Positions 52,695-62,004 are shown, counted from the first letter of the stretch. The stretch is 64,000 nucleotides of DNA from Roseivirga sp. UBA6061 (GCA_002427745.1 DIYF01000017.1:1-64000), one strand, 5' to 3'. Numbers and translations are program-made. Notes: a model not told the origin generated them from the letters alone.

Positions 52695-53279
52695 ATGTAC
52701 GAAGATCTACAACCCTTACGCGTTTCAGCAGGCTGGAAAATTGACCGCAATCTCTTCTTTGATGAAGAAATTGACCCGGAGAAGATGGATACGCTGCCAG
52801 AAACCCTTTTTAATGCTTTTTCAGAAAGCAGATACAGGGCTATAGACCTGGAATGGGTACCGGAAACTCGCAAAAGCGGGTACTTTCAACTAAGCGTGGT
52901 CAATGTAATTCCTGTTTATAATGAAACCACTAAGAGCATTAACTGGGACTATGACTACGACTCTCCCTACTACGAATTGCAAACCACCGACAGAAAAAAG
53001 GTAGTGAGTGAGATTGAAAGGCTCATGTGGCAGACTCCACCATTTGAGGATGAACGAATACTGAAAGGTCCGGGGCAGGTAGATGAACCATCTGAGAGCT
53101 TTCGACTTGCCTTGAAAAATGAGGGGCTCAATCAGCAGCTTTTCGAAGATATTATGAGCAAGGGCAATCGCAGCATTCAAAACATCCTCATTGATCACCC
53201 CGATATTCAACCCGACATGCTGCGGACGATTATAGCATCGGATGCAGCAAAGAAAGTAAGGAAAAAGGCGGAAACATAG
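52695..53279 (+). CDS. Uncharacterised protein
   Basis: 194 residues. An N-terminal beta-rich part (YEDLQPLRVSAGWKIDRNLF, YRAIDLEWVPETRKSGYFQL) and a C-terminal helical part (FEDIMSKGNRSIQNILIDHP, TIIASDAAKKVRKKAET). No signal peptide, no family recognised. The codon pattern and the sharp stop before the next lipoprotein gene support coding. Confidence 0.65.
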   Translation: MYEDLQPLRVSAGWKIDRNLFFDEEIDPEKMDTLPETLFNAFSESRYRAIDLEWVPETRKSGYFQLSVVNVIPVYNETTKSINWDYDYDSPYYELQTTDRKKVVSEIERLMWQTPPFEDERILKGPGQVDEPSESFRLALKNEGLNQQLFEDIMSKGNRSIQNILIDHPDIQPDMLRTIIASDAAKKVRKKAET

Positions 53280-53349
53280 CTCAACAGCAAGCGTTACAAA
53301 AAAGCCCATGGCCTCTGGATCCAAGAGAACCCAACTGACCAGAAGTAAA

Positions 53350-53943
53350 ATGAAACACGGTTCGCTTCTCCTACTGATTGTAGTTTTGATTAATGCCTGT
53401 GCGGGCACTTCTCTACCTGTTCATGATAATCCCCAGGTGAGTCAGTTCTCCAAAAGTAGCCCTTCCGATTCCCTGACCATTACCATCGAAGCGTTGAATC
53501 TCAGCGAAGACCTGAGCAAAATTCTGTCTACCAAAAATGATGAGCTGCTGATCCTTGTTTATGAAAATCAAACAGAAGGCAACCTGAGTACTCCCTTACT
53601 GATTCAGGAATTGTTGCTGGATATAGACAACCCGAAGAAAAGCTTCCATTGGAAGAAAGACAGAAGTCTCTCAGGAAAGGACCTTCTTTTTGTATTGTTA
53701 GAGCAGGACTATGAAACACCGGTTGAGCAGCTCGATCCCATCTTCAGAGTTCAGCACCAACACATCATAGCTGCCTTCAAAAAACGAGATTACCAAACAC
53801 TTAAGACCTACCTGGGTACCGAAGACTTACTCGGTTATAAAGTGCTACAGGGATTCTCTCTCCAGGAGTCGCTGACATTCACAGTTAAAGGAGTTTATAA
53901 GCTGGACTTATACGAGTATAATATCACGATCAGCCCTTACTGA
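53350..53943 (+). CDS. Uncharacterised lipoprotein
   Basis: 197 residues from the ATG at 53350, which gives lipobox VLINAC (C17); the frame opens at 53308 but that spoils the signal. The mature part is beta-rich (DSLTITIEALNLSEDLSKIL, LTFTVKGVYKLDLYEYNITI). No family recognised. Confidence 0.65.
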   Translation: MKHGSLLLLIVVLINACAGTSLPVHDNPQVSQFSKSSPSDSLTITIEALNLSEDLSKILSTKNDELLILVYENQTEGNLSTPLLIQELLLDIDNPKKSFHWKKDRSLSGKDLLFVLLEQDYETPVEQLDPIFRVQHQHIIAAFKKRDYQTLKTYLGTEDLLGYKVLQGFSLQESLTFTVKGVYKLDLYEYNITISPY

Positions 53944-53997
53944 CTGGTATAATTTGTGTTTACACTATGAAGTAGAGACCTTTGAATCCAATCTAAG

Positions 53998-54510
53998 ATG
54001 ATGTACAAGATCGCCTCAGTACTTTTACTTTGCTCCTTCTTCGTTTCGGTTCAGGCCCAAACCGATAATGAGTGGCTGCAAACCGCTCAGGAAAGTGCTC
54101 AGAAGATGTCAGACGCCTTCCATTCTGCAGATTATGACACTTTTCTGGACTTTACCCACCCTACCATTATCGATGATATAGGAGGAAGAGAAAAGATGAA
54201 AGAGCTGATCAGTGGCGGTCTTGGGCCGGGCATTGAGTTTATCAGCACCAGAGTACTGAAGGCAAAAAAACTCTTTAAAACAGGTGATACCTACCAATGC
54301 GGCATGAAGCAGGAGCAGATTATGGAGGTTGAGGGTAAACGCTACCTGATTACGGGCTGGCTGATAGGCATCTCCTATGATGCAGGAAAAGAATGGCGCT
54401 ACATCTCTGTAAGCAATCATACCCTTGATCATATGAGGAAGTTTTTTCCGGAGCTGGACAAACGACTGCCTGTAAAGCCTCAGAAGGAACCACGCCCTAT
54501 CAAAAATTAA
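53998..54510 (+). CDS. Secreted NTF2-like protein (tentative)
   Basis: 170 residues. Signal peptide MMYKIASVLLLCSFFVSVQAQ, with a second ATG at 54001 also possible. The mature start ESAQKMSDAFHSADYDTFLDFTHP resembles the first helices of SnoaL/NTF2-like domains. No catalytic motif. Precedes the second LytTR system. Confidence 0.65.
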   Translation: MMYKIASVLLLCSFFVSVQAQTDNEWLQTAQESAQKMSDAFHSADYDTFLDFTHPTIIDDIGGREKMKELISGGLGPGIEFISTRVLKAKKLFKTGDTYQCGMKQEQIMEVEGKRYLITGWLIGISYDAGKEWRYISVSNHTLDHMRKFFPELDKRLPVKPQKEPRPIKN

Positions 54511-54555
54511 CATATGGACCAGGTAACTGTGGAACCGCTAGTCACTACCAACAAA

Positions 54556-54586
54556 TCTTTACCCTCTTCCGGCTACTCTTTACCCT
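54556..54586 (+). promoter_or_regulatory. Predicted LytTR operator, autoregulatory
   Basis: TCTTTACCCT at 54556-54565 and an identical TCTTTACCCT at 54577-54586, period exactly 21 bp, about 30 bp before the kinase gene. Direct repeats two turns apart are the known LytTR binding layout. Confidence 0.6.
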
Positions 54587-54616
54587 AACCTGACAAAGTA
54601 TCTTTAATTTACCGGC

Positions 54617-55783
54617 ATGTTCAATCTCAGTCTGCATGAAAGCCTGCTGATCATTGTAAGCGTGCTGGTGACGGCCGGATGCTTTAATATTGCGCTGTAC
54701 TTCGGCTATCATCGCAGATTGACCTACCTCTTTTTTGCCTGTTACTGTCTCTTCCATGTATTCAAGATCTGGCTAAAGACCTTTCCCGCAGAGCAACTGC
54801 TGGTTCCTGCCCTGAACCTCACGGCTTTTGATCTGATTTATCTTTCTGTACTGGCCGGAATGATTTCGCTGAACACCTTTATCAGCTATCACTTTGACAC
54901 GACCTACAAGAAAAAGCTCTCGCTCGCCTTTGCCATCATCGGGCTTGTGTTTTACTTCTGGCTGCCCGAGGTAAGCTTTATTCGTTTTGCCATGCTCATC
55001 GCCCTGGCCCAGACCCTTTCAGGCATCCGTAAGAGCCATAGCGGCTATATATTGTTAATCGGCTTAGTTGGCTTTATCCTCACCACAGAGCTGGGAAATC
55101 AGGGCTTTCTCAACTACGGCTATTTCGTGGGAGTAATCTTCTTTGTTTTCAGTATGATGCTGGCTGCAGGAATAGAGCTGGCCCGCAGAAACAAAAGCTA
55201 TCAGGAAACCCTGCTCAGATCGTCCAGACTGGAAAACCAGTTACTTAAAAAGAACATTCAGCCGCACTTCATTCTCAACTCACTTACCTCCCTGCAGGAG
55301 CTGATTGAAAGTGATCCGGACAAAGCCTCACAATTTGTGCTGCACCTCTCCAGAGAGTTTGAATTATTCGCTACCATCAGCAATAAGAAGCTTATCTCCA
55401 TTACGGACGAGCTGAGCCTGGTTGAGTCTTACCTGAAGGTCATGTCTATCAGAAAGAGCATCGACTTTGAACTGAAGATCAGCGATATCAATGAAACGGA
55501 TGAGATACCACCCGGTGTACTCCTTACCCTGGTTGAAAACGGTATATCGCATGGCTTTGAAGACCGCACCACTGGTGCCTTTGAAATCATCAAGGAAGAA
55601 GATGATAAACTCTGCAAATACTCTGTGTTGAACGATGGCAACAACCAGGAGGGAAATACCGGTCAGGGTATGGGGCTTTCCTACATTCTGGCAAGGCTGG
55701 AAGAGTCTTATGCCAATAATTTCAAATTCGAGTCCAGGCCCATTCCCGAAGGCTGGATATCAACCATCAGCATTCTCAAATGA
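54617..55783 (+). CDS. LytS-type sensor histidine kinase
   Basis: 388 residues. Six or seven closely spaced N-terminal membrane spans (about 8-185) form the sensor, as in 7TM-type receptors. His_kinase domain with H217 in KKNIQPHFILNSLTSL (Gln replaces the usual Asn before Pro-His), ISITDELSLVESYLKVM, and N-box LVENGISHGFED. The regulator gene overlaps its stop by 4 bp. Confidence 0.93.
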   Translation: MFNLSLHESLLIIVSVLVTAGCFNIALYFGYHRRLTYLFFACYCLFHVFKIWLKTFPAEQLLVPALNLTAFDLIYLSVLAGMISLNTFISYHFDTTYKKKLSLAFAIIGLVFYFWLPEVSFIRFAMLIALAQTLSGIRKSHSGYILLIGLVGFILTTELGNQGFLNYGYFVGVIFFVFSMMLAAGIELARRNKSYQETLLRSSRLENQLLKKNIQPHFILNSLTSLQELIESDPDKASQFVLHLSREFELFATISNKKLISITDELSLVESYLKVMSIRKSIDFELKISDINETDEIPPGVLLTLVENGISHGFEDRTTGAFEIIKEEDDKLCKYSVLNDGNNQEGNTGQGMGLSYILARLEESYANNFKFESRPIPEGWISTISILK

Positions 55784-56484
55784 TCAGGATACTCATTTGT
55801 GAAGATGAAAAGCTGATAGCCGAGCGCCTGGCCCGTTTTGTCAGCAATGCCCTGACTGTCCCGGCTCGCATTGAAAAGGTGCATTCCATCATTCAGGCCA
55901 GGCACTATCTGCAAAACCAGTCGGTGGACCTGCTCTTTCTGGATCTGAATCTTCACGGAAAGGACGGCTTCACCTTATTGGGCGATTTTCTCTCTCAATC
56001 GTTCCAGACCATTGTTGTATCTGCCTATACTGACAGAGCTATTGAGGCCTTTGAGTACGGAGCCCTCGATTTTCTGGGCAAACCCTTTACGCAGGAACGC
56101 ATTCAAAAGGCAGTAAGCCGCTACGAAAACGGACTGGCTGATCAGGAACGGCAGTTAAAGTACCTGGCCGTAAAATGTAGAAGAGAAACTGAATTTGTGG
56201 AGGTAAAAACCATCAAATTCATCAAAGCAGCCAGTATTTACTCAGACCTCCACCTTTCCACTGGTGAAGTTAAAGTCTATGACAAGCCACTGAATCAACT
56301 ATTGAAGCTGCTTCCCTCCCATTTCCAGAGAGTTCATAAATCCTACATTGTCAATAGTCATTTTGTACAGTCCATCCATAGCAAAAAGCAAAACAGCTAT
56401 GTCCTGATATTGTCTTCAGATGAGTCTGTTCCATTGAGTCGCGATAAGAGAAAAGACGTACTCTCTTTTTTGAACCTGCCCTGA
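55780..56484 (+). CDS. LytTR-family response regulator
   Basis: 234 residues. Receiver with ED at 8-9, phospho-acceptor D55 (DLLFLDLNLHGKDG), and K in DFLGKPFTQ. LytTR domain from about 130 (FVEVKTIKFIKAASIYSDLH, HFQRVHKSYIVNSHFVQSI). Probably binds the 21-bp repeat ahead of its own operon. Confidence 0.94.
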   Translation: MIRILICEDEKLIAERLARFVSNALTVPARIEKVHSIIQARHYLQNQSVDLLFLDLNLHGKDGFTLLGDFLSQSFQTIVVSAYTDRAIEAFEYGALDFLGKPFTQERIQKAVSRYENGLADQERQLKYLAVKCRRETEFVEVKTIKFIKAASIYSDLHLSTGEVKVYDKPLNQLLKLLPSHFQRVHKSYIVNSHFVQSIHSKKQNSYVLILSSDESVPLSRDKRKDVLSFLNLP

Positions 56485-56575
56485 AAATATACAGGTCAGA
56501 AGTCCATTGTACAGTTCAGAAGCTTAGGTGTGGTAATCTTGTCCAGCCTGCCTTTTTTACCACAAAAAAGGTGAA

Positions 56576-57682
56576 ATGACAAAATACAGCAGAAGAAAAT
56601 GGCTCGGCAGTGCCACCCTTGCCAGTTCGGCCTTACTGTTCAACCTGGGGGCCATTTGTGCCAATGAGGCCATAGTTTCAGGTCCCTCTCTCCTAAGGCT
56701 CAATGCCAATGAAAACCCCTATGGACCCTCTCCCAAGGTGCTCGTAGCACTACAGAAAAGCCTTTCCGGATCTAACCGCTACCCATTTCAGCAGGCTGAA
56801 GATTTGGTAGAGCAACTTGCGCGATACCATAACCTGCCCTCCTCACATTTTATGCTGGGGGCCGGTAGCACACAGCTGCTTAAGCTTCTGGCACAATGGG
56901 CACTTATGAATCAGTATCATGTCAGCTATGCTGCTCCTACTTTTGACATTCTGCCAAAATATGTAGCCCGTTTCGGAGGCCATACCACCAAAACCCAGCT
57001 TACCACGGGGAAAGTACACAACCTGAATGCCCTGGAGGAAGCAAGCAGAAAGCATCCCGGAATCGTATATGTGGTCAACCCCAATAACCCCACCGGCACC
57101 TCAGTAAACAGAAACGACCTGATCAGATTCTGTAAGCAGGTAAGCTCACATTCCTATATAGTGCTCGATGAGGCCTACATTGAGTATTTGGGAGATGAGA
57201 ACTCGCTCAAAGATCTCATAAGAGACAATCCTCGGATTATCATTGTCCGTACCTTTTCTAAGATCTACGGACTGGCCGGACTTCGCGTAGGCTTCCTTAT
57301 GGCTCACCCTGATACGATCAGCACTTTATCTGCACTGGAAATCTGGCCCAACAGCGGCCTGGGTCTGCCGGGTATCATGGCAGCCTCAGCCAGTCTCTCT
57401 GACTCACAGTTTGTTGCAAGCTCCCGCAGGCAAAACCAGGCCTGTCTGGATTATACACGCGAGCAACTTAAGGCACTCGACATTGCTTCCATCCCTTCCG
57501 CCACTAACTTTCTCTACTTCGACTCCTCAGGCCACACTGGCGATTTTAATACTGAAATGAGTGCCCATTCCGTGCTGGTGCGTGAGTTGGAAGACTCCGG
57601 AAAAACCTGGGTCCGGGTGAGTATGGGCACTATGGAAGATATGAAACGCTTTATCTCAATAATCAAAAAAGTATGGTCTTAA
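56576..57682 (+). CDS. HisC-like PLP aminotransferase with Tat signal
   Basis: 368 residues. A twin-arginine motif SRRKWL (R6, R7) and hydrophobic stretch to about 30 precede the fold-type I aminotransferase domain: RLNANENPYGPSPKV, VNPNNPTGT, LDEAYIEYL and PLP lysine K229 in RTFSKIYGLAGLRVG. Histidinol-phosphate aminotransferases are normally cytoplasmic, so a Tat-exported member is unusual and probably not the biosynthetic HisC. The NTF2-like gene starts 30 bp after its stop. Confidence 0.88.
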   Translation: MTKYSRRKWLGSATLASSALLFNLGAICANEAIVSGPSLLRLNANENPYGPSPKVLVALQKSLSGSNRYPFQQAEDLVEQLARYHNLPSSHFMLGAGSTQLLKLLAQWALMNQYHVSYAAPTFDILPKYVARFGGHTTKTQLTTGKVHNLNALEEASRKHPGIVYVVNPNNPTGTSVNRNDLIRFCKQVSSHSYIVLDEAYIEYLGDENSLKDLIRDNPRIIIVRTFSKIYGLAGLRVGFLMAHPDTISTLSALEIWPNSGLGLPGIMAASASLSDSQFVASSRRQNQACLDYTREQLKALDIASIPSATNFLYFDSSGHTGDFNTEMSAHSVLVRELEDSGKTWVRVSMGTMEDMKRFISIIKKVWS

Positions 57683-57711
57683 GGCCATCTCTCTTTAACA
57701 AAACAATCAAT

Positions 57712-58140
57712 ATGAAACACATTAAACCCTTACTGTCACTGGTCATCCTCATTCTCTCAGGCACTCATCTGCAGGCACAATCCAATGCGGAAGACCATGC
57801 TGCTATTTCCACCACGCTGAACTACTACCTGGAAGGTGGTACACAAAACGATTTCAGTACCTTGAGCAAAGCCTTTCATCCCAATGCCACCATGAAATCA
57901 GTGGGAGAAAATGGCATCAGAGAGACCAATGCGGTGGCCTTCTTTAAAAAAGGCATGAAGCCGGGTCCGGCACAGAACAGAAAGACGCGCATCGTCTCTG
58001 TTGACATCAGTGGTACGGCTGCCAATGCCCGGCTGGAAATTGAATACGATACCTTCACCTTTATCGATTACATGCACCTGCTCAAAATTGATGGCGAATG
58101 GAAAATTGTAAGCAAAATATTCTATAAGAAAGATCACTAA
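57712..58140 (+). CDS. Secreted NTF2-like (lumazine-binding-type) protein
   Basis: 142 residues from the ATG at 57712; the frame opens earlier inside the aminotransferase gene, but only this start yields a signal peptide (LSLVILILSGTHLQAQ). The mature part HAAISTTLNYYLEGGTQNDF, LSKAFHPNATMKSVGENG and HLLKIDGEWKIVSKIFYKK matches the putative lumazine-binding NTF2-like family. Function unknown; likely periplasmic together with the Tat-exported aminotransferase. Confidence 0.8.
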   Translation: MKHIKPLLSLVILILSGTHLQAQSNAEDHAAISTTLNYYLEGGTQNDFSTLSKAFHPNATMKSVGENGIRETNAVAFFKKGMKPGPAQNRKTRIVSVDISGTAANARLEIEYDTFTFIDYMHLLKIDGEWKIVSKIFYKKDH

Positions 58141-58200
58141 AAACCTACCTAGAAACGCTTTAAACAGGGGAAATTCTATAACTTCATGTAGTCTTTCCGA

Positions 58201-58224
58201 AAGCCTCCTTCAGTGAGGCTTTTT
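58201..58224 (+). terminator. Rho-independent terminator before prs
   Basis: AAGCCTC (58201-58207) / GAGGCTT (58215-58221), 7-nt loop, followed by T. It ends the transcript of the aminotransferase pair. Confidence 0.8.
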
Positions 58225-58238
58225 CTATTTATTTCCTT

Positions 58239-58246
58239 ACCTTTGC
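58239..58246 (+). promoter_or_regulatory. Putative -7 element for prs-rplY
   Basis: TACCTTTG followed by C, about 33 nt before the prs ATG and directly after a terminator. The -33 element is not obvious. Confidence 0.5.
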
Positions 58247-58279
58247 GGTTCATTTGGCAAGCCATCTAATTTGAAGAAC

Positions 58280-59203
58280 ATGAACAACTTATTATTTGCG
58301 GGGACGGATACAGGGGACTTAGGTAAAAAGATCGCTGAATTCTACGGCAAATCCTTAGGTTCCATTAAGCTTCAGAAGTTCAGTGATGGCGAAATGGCCC
58401 CTTATTATACCGAATCAGTAAGGGGAGCCAATGTATTCCTGATTCAGTCTACCCTTCCACCGGCAGATAACCTTATGGAGCTTTGCCTCATGATTGATGC
58501 AGCCAAGCGTGCCAGTGCCTATAAGGCCATTGCCGTAATTCCTTATTTCGGCTATGCGCGTCAGGACAGGAAAGACAAGCCCAGGATTGCCATTGGAGCC
58601 AAACTGATTGCCAATATTCTTACGGCAGCGGGTGCGGATCGTGTCATGACTTGTGATTTGCATGCAGGCCAGATTCAGGGCTTCTTCGATATTCCGGTAG
58701 ATCACCTGGATGGTTCCACCATCTTTGTACCTTACCTGAGAAGGCTCAATCTGGACAACCTGCTTTTTGCTTCTCCTGATGTGGGAGGTGTGAAGAGAAC
58801 GAGAACTTTCGCTCAGCACTTTAATGCCGAGATGGTAGTAATCGATAAGCATCGTAAGAAGGCTAATGAAGTGGCTGAAATGCGCATCATTGGTAATGTA
58901 GAAGGCAAACACGTGGTGCTGGTAGATGACCTGATTGATACAGGAGGCACCATTTGTAAAGCTGCCGGTATTATCATGGACCAGGGTGCTCTATCTGTAA
59001 GAGCTTTCTGTACACATGCTGTTCTTTCAGGCAAGGCTTATGATAACATCAACAACTCAAGACTGGAAGAGCTGGTGGTAACAGACACCATTCCATTGAA
59101 ACAAAAATCCGATAAGATCAGAGTGCTGACGGTAGCCGAGCTTTTTGCCAAGGCCATCAGCAGCGTGACTACGGATGCATCCATTAGTAAATTATTTATT
59201 TAA
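58280..59203 (+). CDS. prs: Ribose-phosphate pyrophosphokinase
   Basis: 307 residues from the ATG at 58280 (a TTG three codons earlier is possible). Class I PRPP synthase: KLQKFSDGEMAPYYTESVRG, FGYARQDRKDKPR, DLHAGQIQGFFDIPVDHL and the PRPP-binding loop VLVDDLIDTGGT. It makes PRPP from ribose-5-phosphate and ATP for nucleotide, His and Trp synthesis. In Bacteroidota, prs next to rplY and pth is common. Confidence 0.97.
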   Translation: MNNLLFAGTDTGDLGKKIAEFYGKSLGSIKLQKFSDGEMAPYYTESVRGANVFLIQSTLPPADNLMELCLMIDAAKRASAYKAIAVIPYFGYARQDRKDKPRIAIGAKLIANILTAAGADRVMTCDLHAGQIQGFFDIPVDHLDGSTIFVPYLRRLNLDNLLFASPDVGGVKRTRTFAQHFNAEMVVIDKHRKKANEVAEMRIIGNVEGKHVVLVDDLIDTGGTICKAAGIIMDQGALSVRAFCTHAVLSGKAYDNINNSRLEELVVTDTIPLKQKSDKIRVLTVAELFAKAISSVTTDASISKLFI

Positions 59204-59215
59204 TACATATACATT

Positions 59216-59815
59216 ATGAGAACAGTAGAGATTATAGGGTATAAAAGAGCAAATCTCGGTAAATCAGAATCAAAACGCCTCAGAAATGAGGGCCAGGTGC
59301 CTTGCGTTTTGTATGGTGGAAGCGAGCAAGTTCATTTTTATGCACCCGCCATCCAATTCAGAGACATCGTATACACTCCGGAGCCTGCGTTCGTTAAGTT
59401 GAACATTGAAGGTTACGAAGTTGAAGCCATCCTGCAGGATTCACAGTTTCACCCGGTAAGTGAGGTGATGTTACACGCTGATTTCCTTCAGTTATTCAAA
59501 GGCAAACAAATCAAAATGGACATTCCTGTTAAAACAACAGGTACTTCTCCAGGTGTGGCCAATGGTGGTGCTTTGACTATCAAAAAGCCAAAATTATCTG
59601 TTCAGGCTTTGCCAAAAGATATGCCTGACCACATTGCCGTTGATATTTCTGAGCTGAAATTAGGTAAGTCAACAAAAGTAGGTGAACTACCTAAAGGTGA
59701 CTACACTATTTTGAACAGTCCATTGGTGACTATTGCGTCAGTGGCTATTCCAAGAGCACTCAGAGGTAAATCTGCAGAAGAGCTGGAAGCTGAAGAAGCT
59801 GAAGCAGCAGAATAA
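59216..59815 (+). CDS. rplY: 50S ribosomal protein L25/general stress protein Ctc
   Basis: 199 residues, the long CTC form with an N-terminal L25 domain (RANLGKSESKRLRNEGQVPC) and a C-terminal beta domain (IDISELKLGKSTKVGELPKG-like), then an acidic tail (EELEAEEAEAAE). Binds 5S rRNA. It starts 12 bp after prs and is followed by a strong terminator. Confidence 0.95.
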   Translation: MRTVEIIGYKRANLGKSESKRLRNEGQVPCVLYGGSEQVHFYAPAIQFRDIVYTPEPAFVKLNIEGYEVEAILQDSQFHPVSEVMLHADFLQLFKGKQIKMDIPVKTTGTSPGVANGGALTIKKPKLSVQALPKDMPDHIAVDISELKLGKSTKVGELPKGDYTILNSPLVTIASVAIPRALRGKSAEELEAEEAEAAE

Positions 59816-59837
59816 GTCTTACCTGATAATATTTAAG

Positions 59838-59869
59838 AAATCCTGTTCAGAAATGAGCAGGATTTTTTT
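59838..59869 (+). terminator. Strong terminator after rplY
   Basis: An extended stem centred on a GAAA tetraloop (TCCTGTTCA / TGAGCAGGA, one G-U) followed by seven T. It lies between rplY and pth. Confidence 0.9.
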
Positions 59870-59894
59870 ATTTCACCCTGTCTAAACGCATTCC

Positions 59895-60455
59895 ATGAAA
59901 TACCTGATAGCCGGACTCGGCAACATAGGACCAGAGTACGAACTCACCCGCCACAATATTGGCTTTCTGACCCTCGATCGCCTGGCAGATCAAAAGGACG
60001 TGAAGTTTGAAATGAGTCGGCTGGCCTATCATACTGATTTTAAATTCAAGGGCCGTACCATCCATATGATCAAGCCAACCACCTATATGAACCTGAGTGG
60101 TAAGGCCATCAGACACTGGATGACGGAATTAAAAATCCCCATCGAAAATGTACTGGTGATCGTGGACGATATTGCCATCCCCTTCGGGAAGCTGCGGATG
60201 CGTCCCAAAGGCTCCAGTGCAGGACATAACGGACTGAAAAACATAGAGCAGTTGCTGGGTGGGCAAAACTACGCAAGGCTCAAATTTGGCGTGAGTGATG
60301 ACTTTCCCAAAGGCCGCCAGGTAGATTATGTACTCAGCCCCTTTACCCAAAAAGAGTTTGATGAGCTTCCTTTTATCATGGATAAGGCTATTGACATGAT
60401 CCAGGGCTTCTGCACGATCGGTGTGGCCCGTACTATGAGTCAGTATAATGGGTAG
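59895..60455 (+). CDS. pth: Peptidyl-tRNA hydrolase
   Basis: 186 residues. N10 and catalytic H20 in [28 protein letters not shown] with its conserved Asn, and [19 protein letters not shown] and GHNGLKNI. It frees tRNA from stalled peptidyl-tRNA. It starts 26 bp after the terminator, so it either depends on read-through or has its own promoter; none is obvious. Confidence 0.96.
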   Translation: MKYLIAGLGNIGPEYELTRHNIGFLTLDRLADQKDVKFEMSRLAYHTDFKFKGRTIHMIKPTTYMNLSGKAIRHWMTELKIPIENVLVIVDDIAIPFGKLRMRPKGSSAGHNGLKNIEQLLGGQNYARLKFGVSDDFPKGRQVDYVLSPFTQKEFDELPFIMDKAIDMIQGFCTIGVARTMSQYNG

Positions 60456-61113
60456 TGTCTCCAGGCCCAATTGCTCTCTCCTGTCAGCACCAAGGATCAG
60501 ACGGCATCGGCTTTAGGAAGCAAGTTATCAGTTATTGGTTATCAGTAATCAGGGGGAGTGGCTTATAAGCATCCGAATTAGCAATCCCCGTCAGCACCGC
60601 ATATCAGACGGGTAAAGTCTGCAGGCTCAATTGCTCTCTGTCGTCAGCATCAAGGATCAGACGACATCAGATCTAGGGGCAAGTTATCAGGGATCGGTTA
60701 TTAGTAATCAGGGGGATAACGCATAAGTATCCGAATTAGTAATCCCCGTCAGCACCGCAGGTCAGACGGCATCAGTTTTAGGGGGCAGGTTATCAGGGAT
60801 TGGTTATTAGTAATCAGTGGGGGGAATGCATAAGTATCTAATCCCCATCAGTACCGAAGGTCAGACGGGCGATGTTTGTGAGCCTAATTGCTATCTCCCA
60901 TCAGTACTGTAGGTCAGACGGTATCAGCTTTAAGGGGCAGGTTATCAGTAATCGGGCATCAGTAATCAGTGGGGGTAATATAAGTATCGAGTTCTCCCCG
61001 TCAGTACCGCAGGTCAGACGGTGTCAGGTCTGGAGGCAAGCTATCAGGGATCAGGTGGGGAGTGCTTGGAAAGACTATTAACCAATAACTAAGCACCATT
61101 AACCAAACAGAGT
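60456..61113. repeat. Seven-copy hairpin repeat array with interspersed AT-rich modules
   Basis: A 24-27 bp unit of the type CCGTCAGyACCGCAGGTCAGACGG occurs near 60481, 60586, 60640, 60744, 60842, 60896 and 60995. Arms CCGTC/GACGG and inner ACC/GGT form a hairpin. Spacing alternates between about 54 and 98-105 bp. Between them lies a module of the type GGTTATCAGGGATTGGTTAT..AGTAATCAG, five copies. No ORF is conserved. The whole 658 bp between pth and the EamA gene is this array. Confidence 0.8.
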
Positions 61114-62004
61114 TTATTTCTTTCGTGAGACTACATAGATCCCGACAATCACCACCAGGGTGCCCAGAATCTGTAGAGATGATAAACGCTCATCCAGAAA
61201 GATATTGGCCAGGATGATGGTAGAAACCGGCCCGAGACTGCCGATAATAGAGAAGTTGGGCGCTCCTAGAACTTTGATAGCCTCAGAAATCAGGTAGGAA
61301 GGAATCACCGTGGACAATACAGCCATCGCTATGGAGATCCCATACACTGCTATATCATACTGCCACAACTCACTGATATCCTGGGTCAAGGCATAGAACA
61401 GGATAATGCTCAGGCTCGCCACCGTCATGGCGTAGGAAGTAAAGGTGACTGAACCGAACTTTGGAATCAGCCAGCCACTGCCCACCAGATAGCCGGCATA
61501 GGTCACCGCACTGCCAAATACCAAAAGCCCTCCCAGAATTACATCACTACCATCAATGGTAACGGCTCCCCAGAAGGTAATGATAATGCCCAGATAGGAA
61601 ATCAGGATCGCCAGTATCTGTACCCGCGTAATCGCCTTCTTCAGAAAAATCCTGGACATAAAAAGCACCACAGTCGGATACAGAAATAAAATGATCCGCT
61701 CCAGACTGGCCTGGATATGTTGTAAACCCAAAAAGTCGAGATAGCTGGCAGCAAAATATCCCATCATCCCAAAAACCACGATCCAGAGATAGTCTTTCCT
61801 CACAATCTTCTCAGGATGAGCAGGCTTACGAATGATGGTCAGGGTAGCATAAAACGGTAAGGCAAAGAGCATTCTCAACAGCAGCAATGGAATGGGATCA
61901 ATATCATACTGATACGCCATCTTCACCATCACGGCTTTAGCAGAGAACAGTACAACCCCGAGTATTCCTAAAAAGACAGCTATGGTTTTGGCGCTCCTGA
62001 TCAT
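61114..62004 (-). CDS. EamA/DMT-family transporter
   Basis: 296 residues, ten predicted membrane spans in two EamA halves (about 10-140 and 152-293). Conserved LLLRMLFALPFYATL and the final LGPVSTIILANIFLDERLSS with the C-terminal helix. Inner membrane; substrate (metabolite or amino acid) unknown. Confidence 0.9.
   Translation of the reverse strand: MIRSAKTIAVFLGILGVVLFSAKAVMVKMAYQYDIDPIPLLLLRMLFALPFYATLTIIRKPAHPEKIVRKDYLWIVVFGMMGYFAASYLDFLGLQHIQASLERIILFLYPTVVLFMSRIFLKKAITRVQILAILISYLGIIITFWGAVTIDGSDVILGGLLVFGSAVTYAGYLVGSGWLIPKFGSVTFTSYAMTVASLSIILFYALTQDISELWQYDIAVYGISIAMAVLSTVIPSYLISEAIKVLGAPNFSIIGSLGPVSTIILANIFLDERLSSLQILGTLVVIVGIYVVSRKK

Noticed and set aside
60456..61113. Possible CRISPR array
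   Set aside because: Unit spacing alternates (about 54 and 100 bp), the intervals themselves repeat, and unit copies diverge; no cas genes are near.
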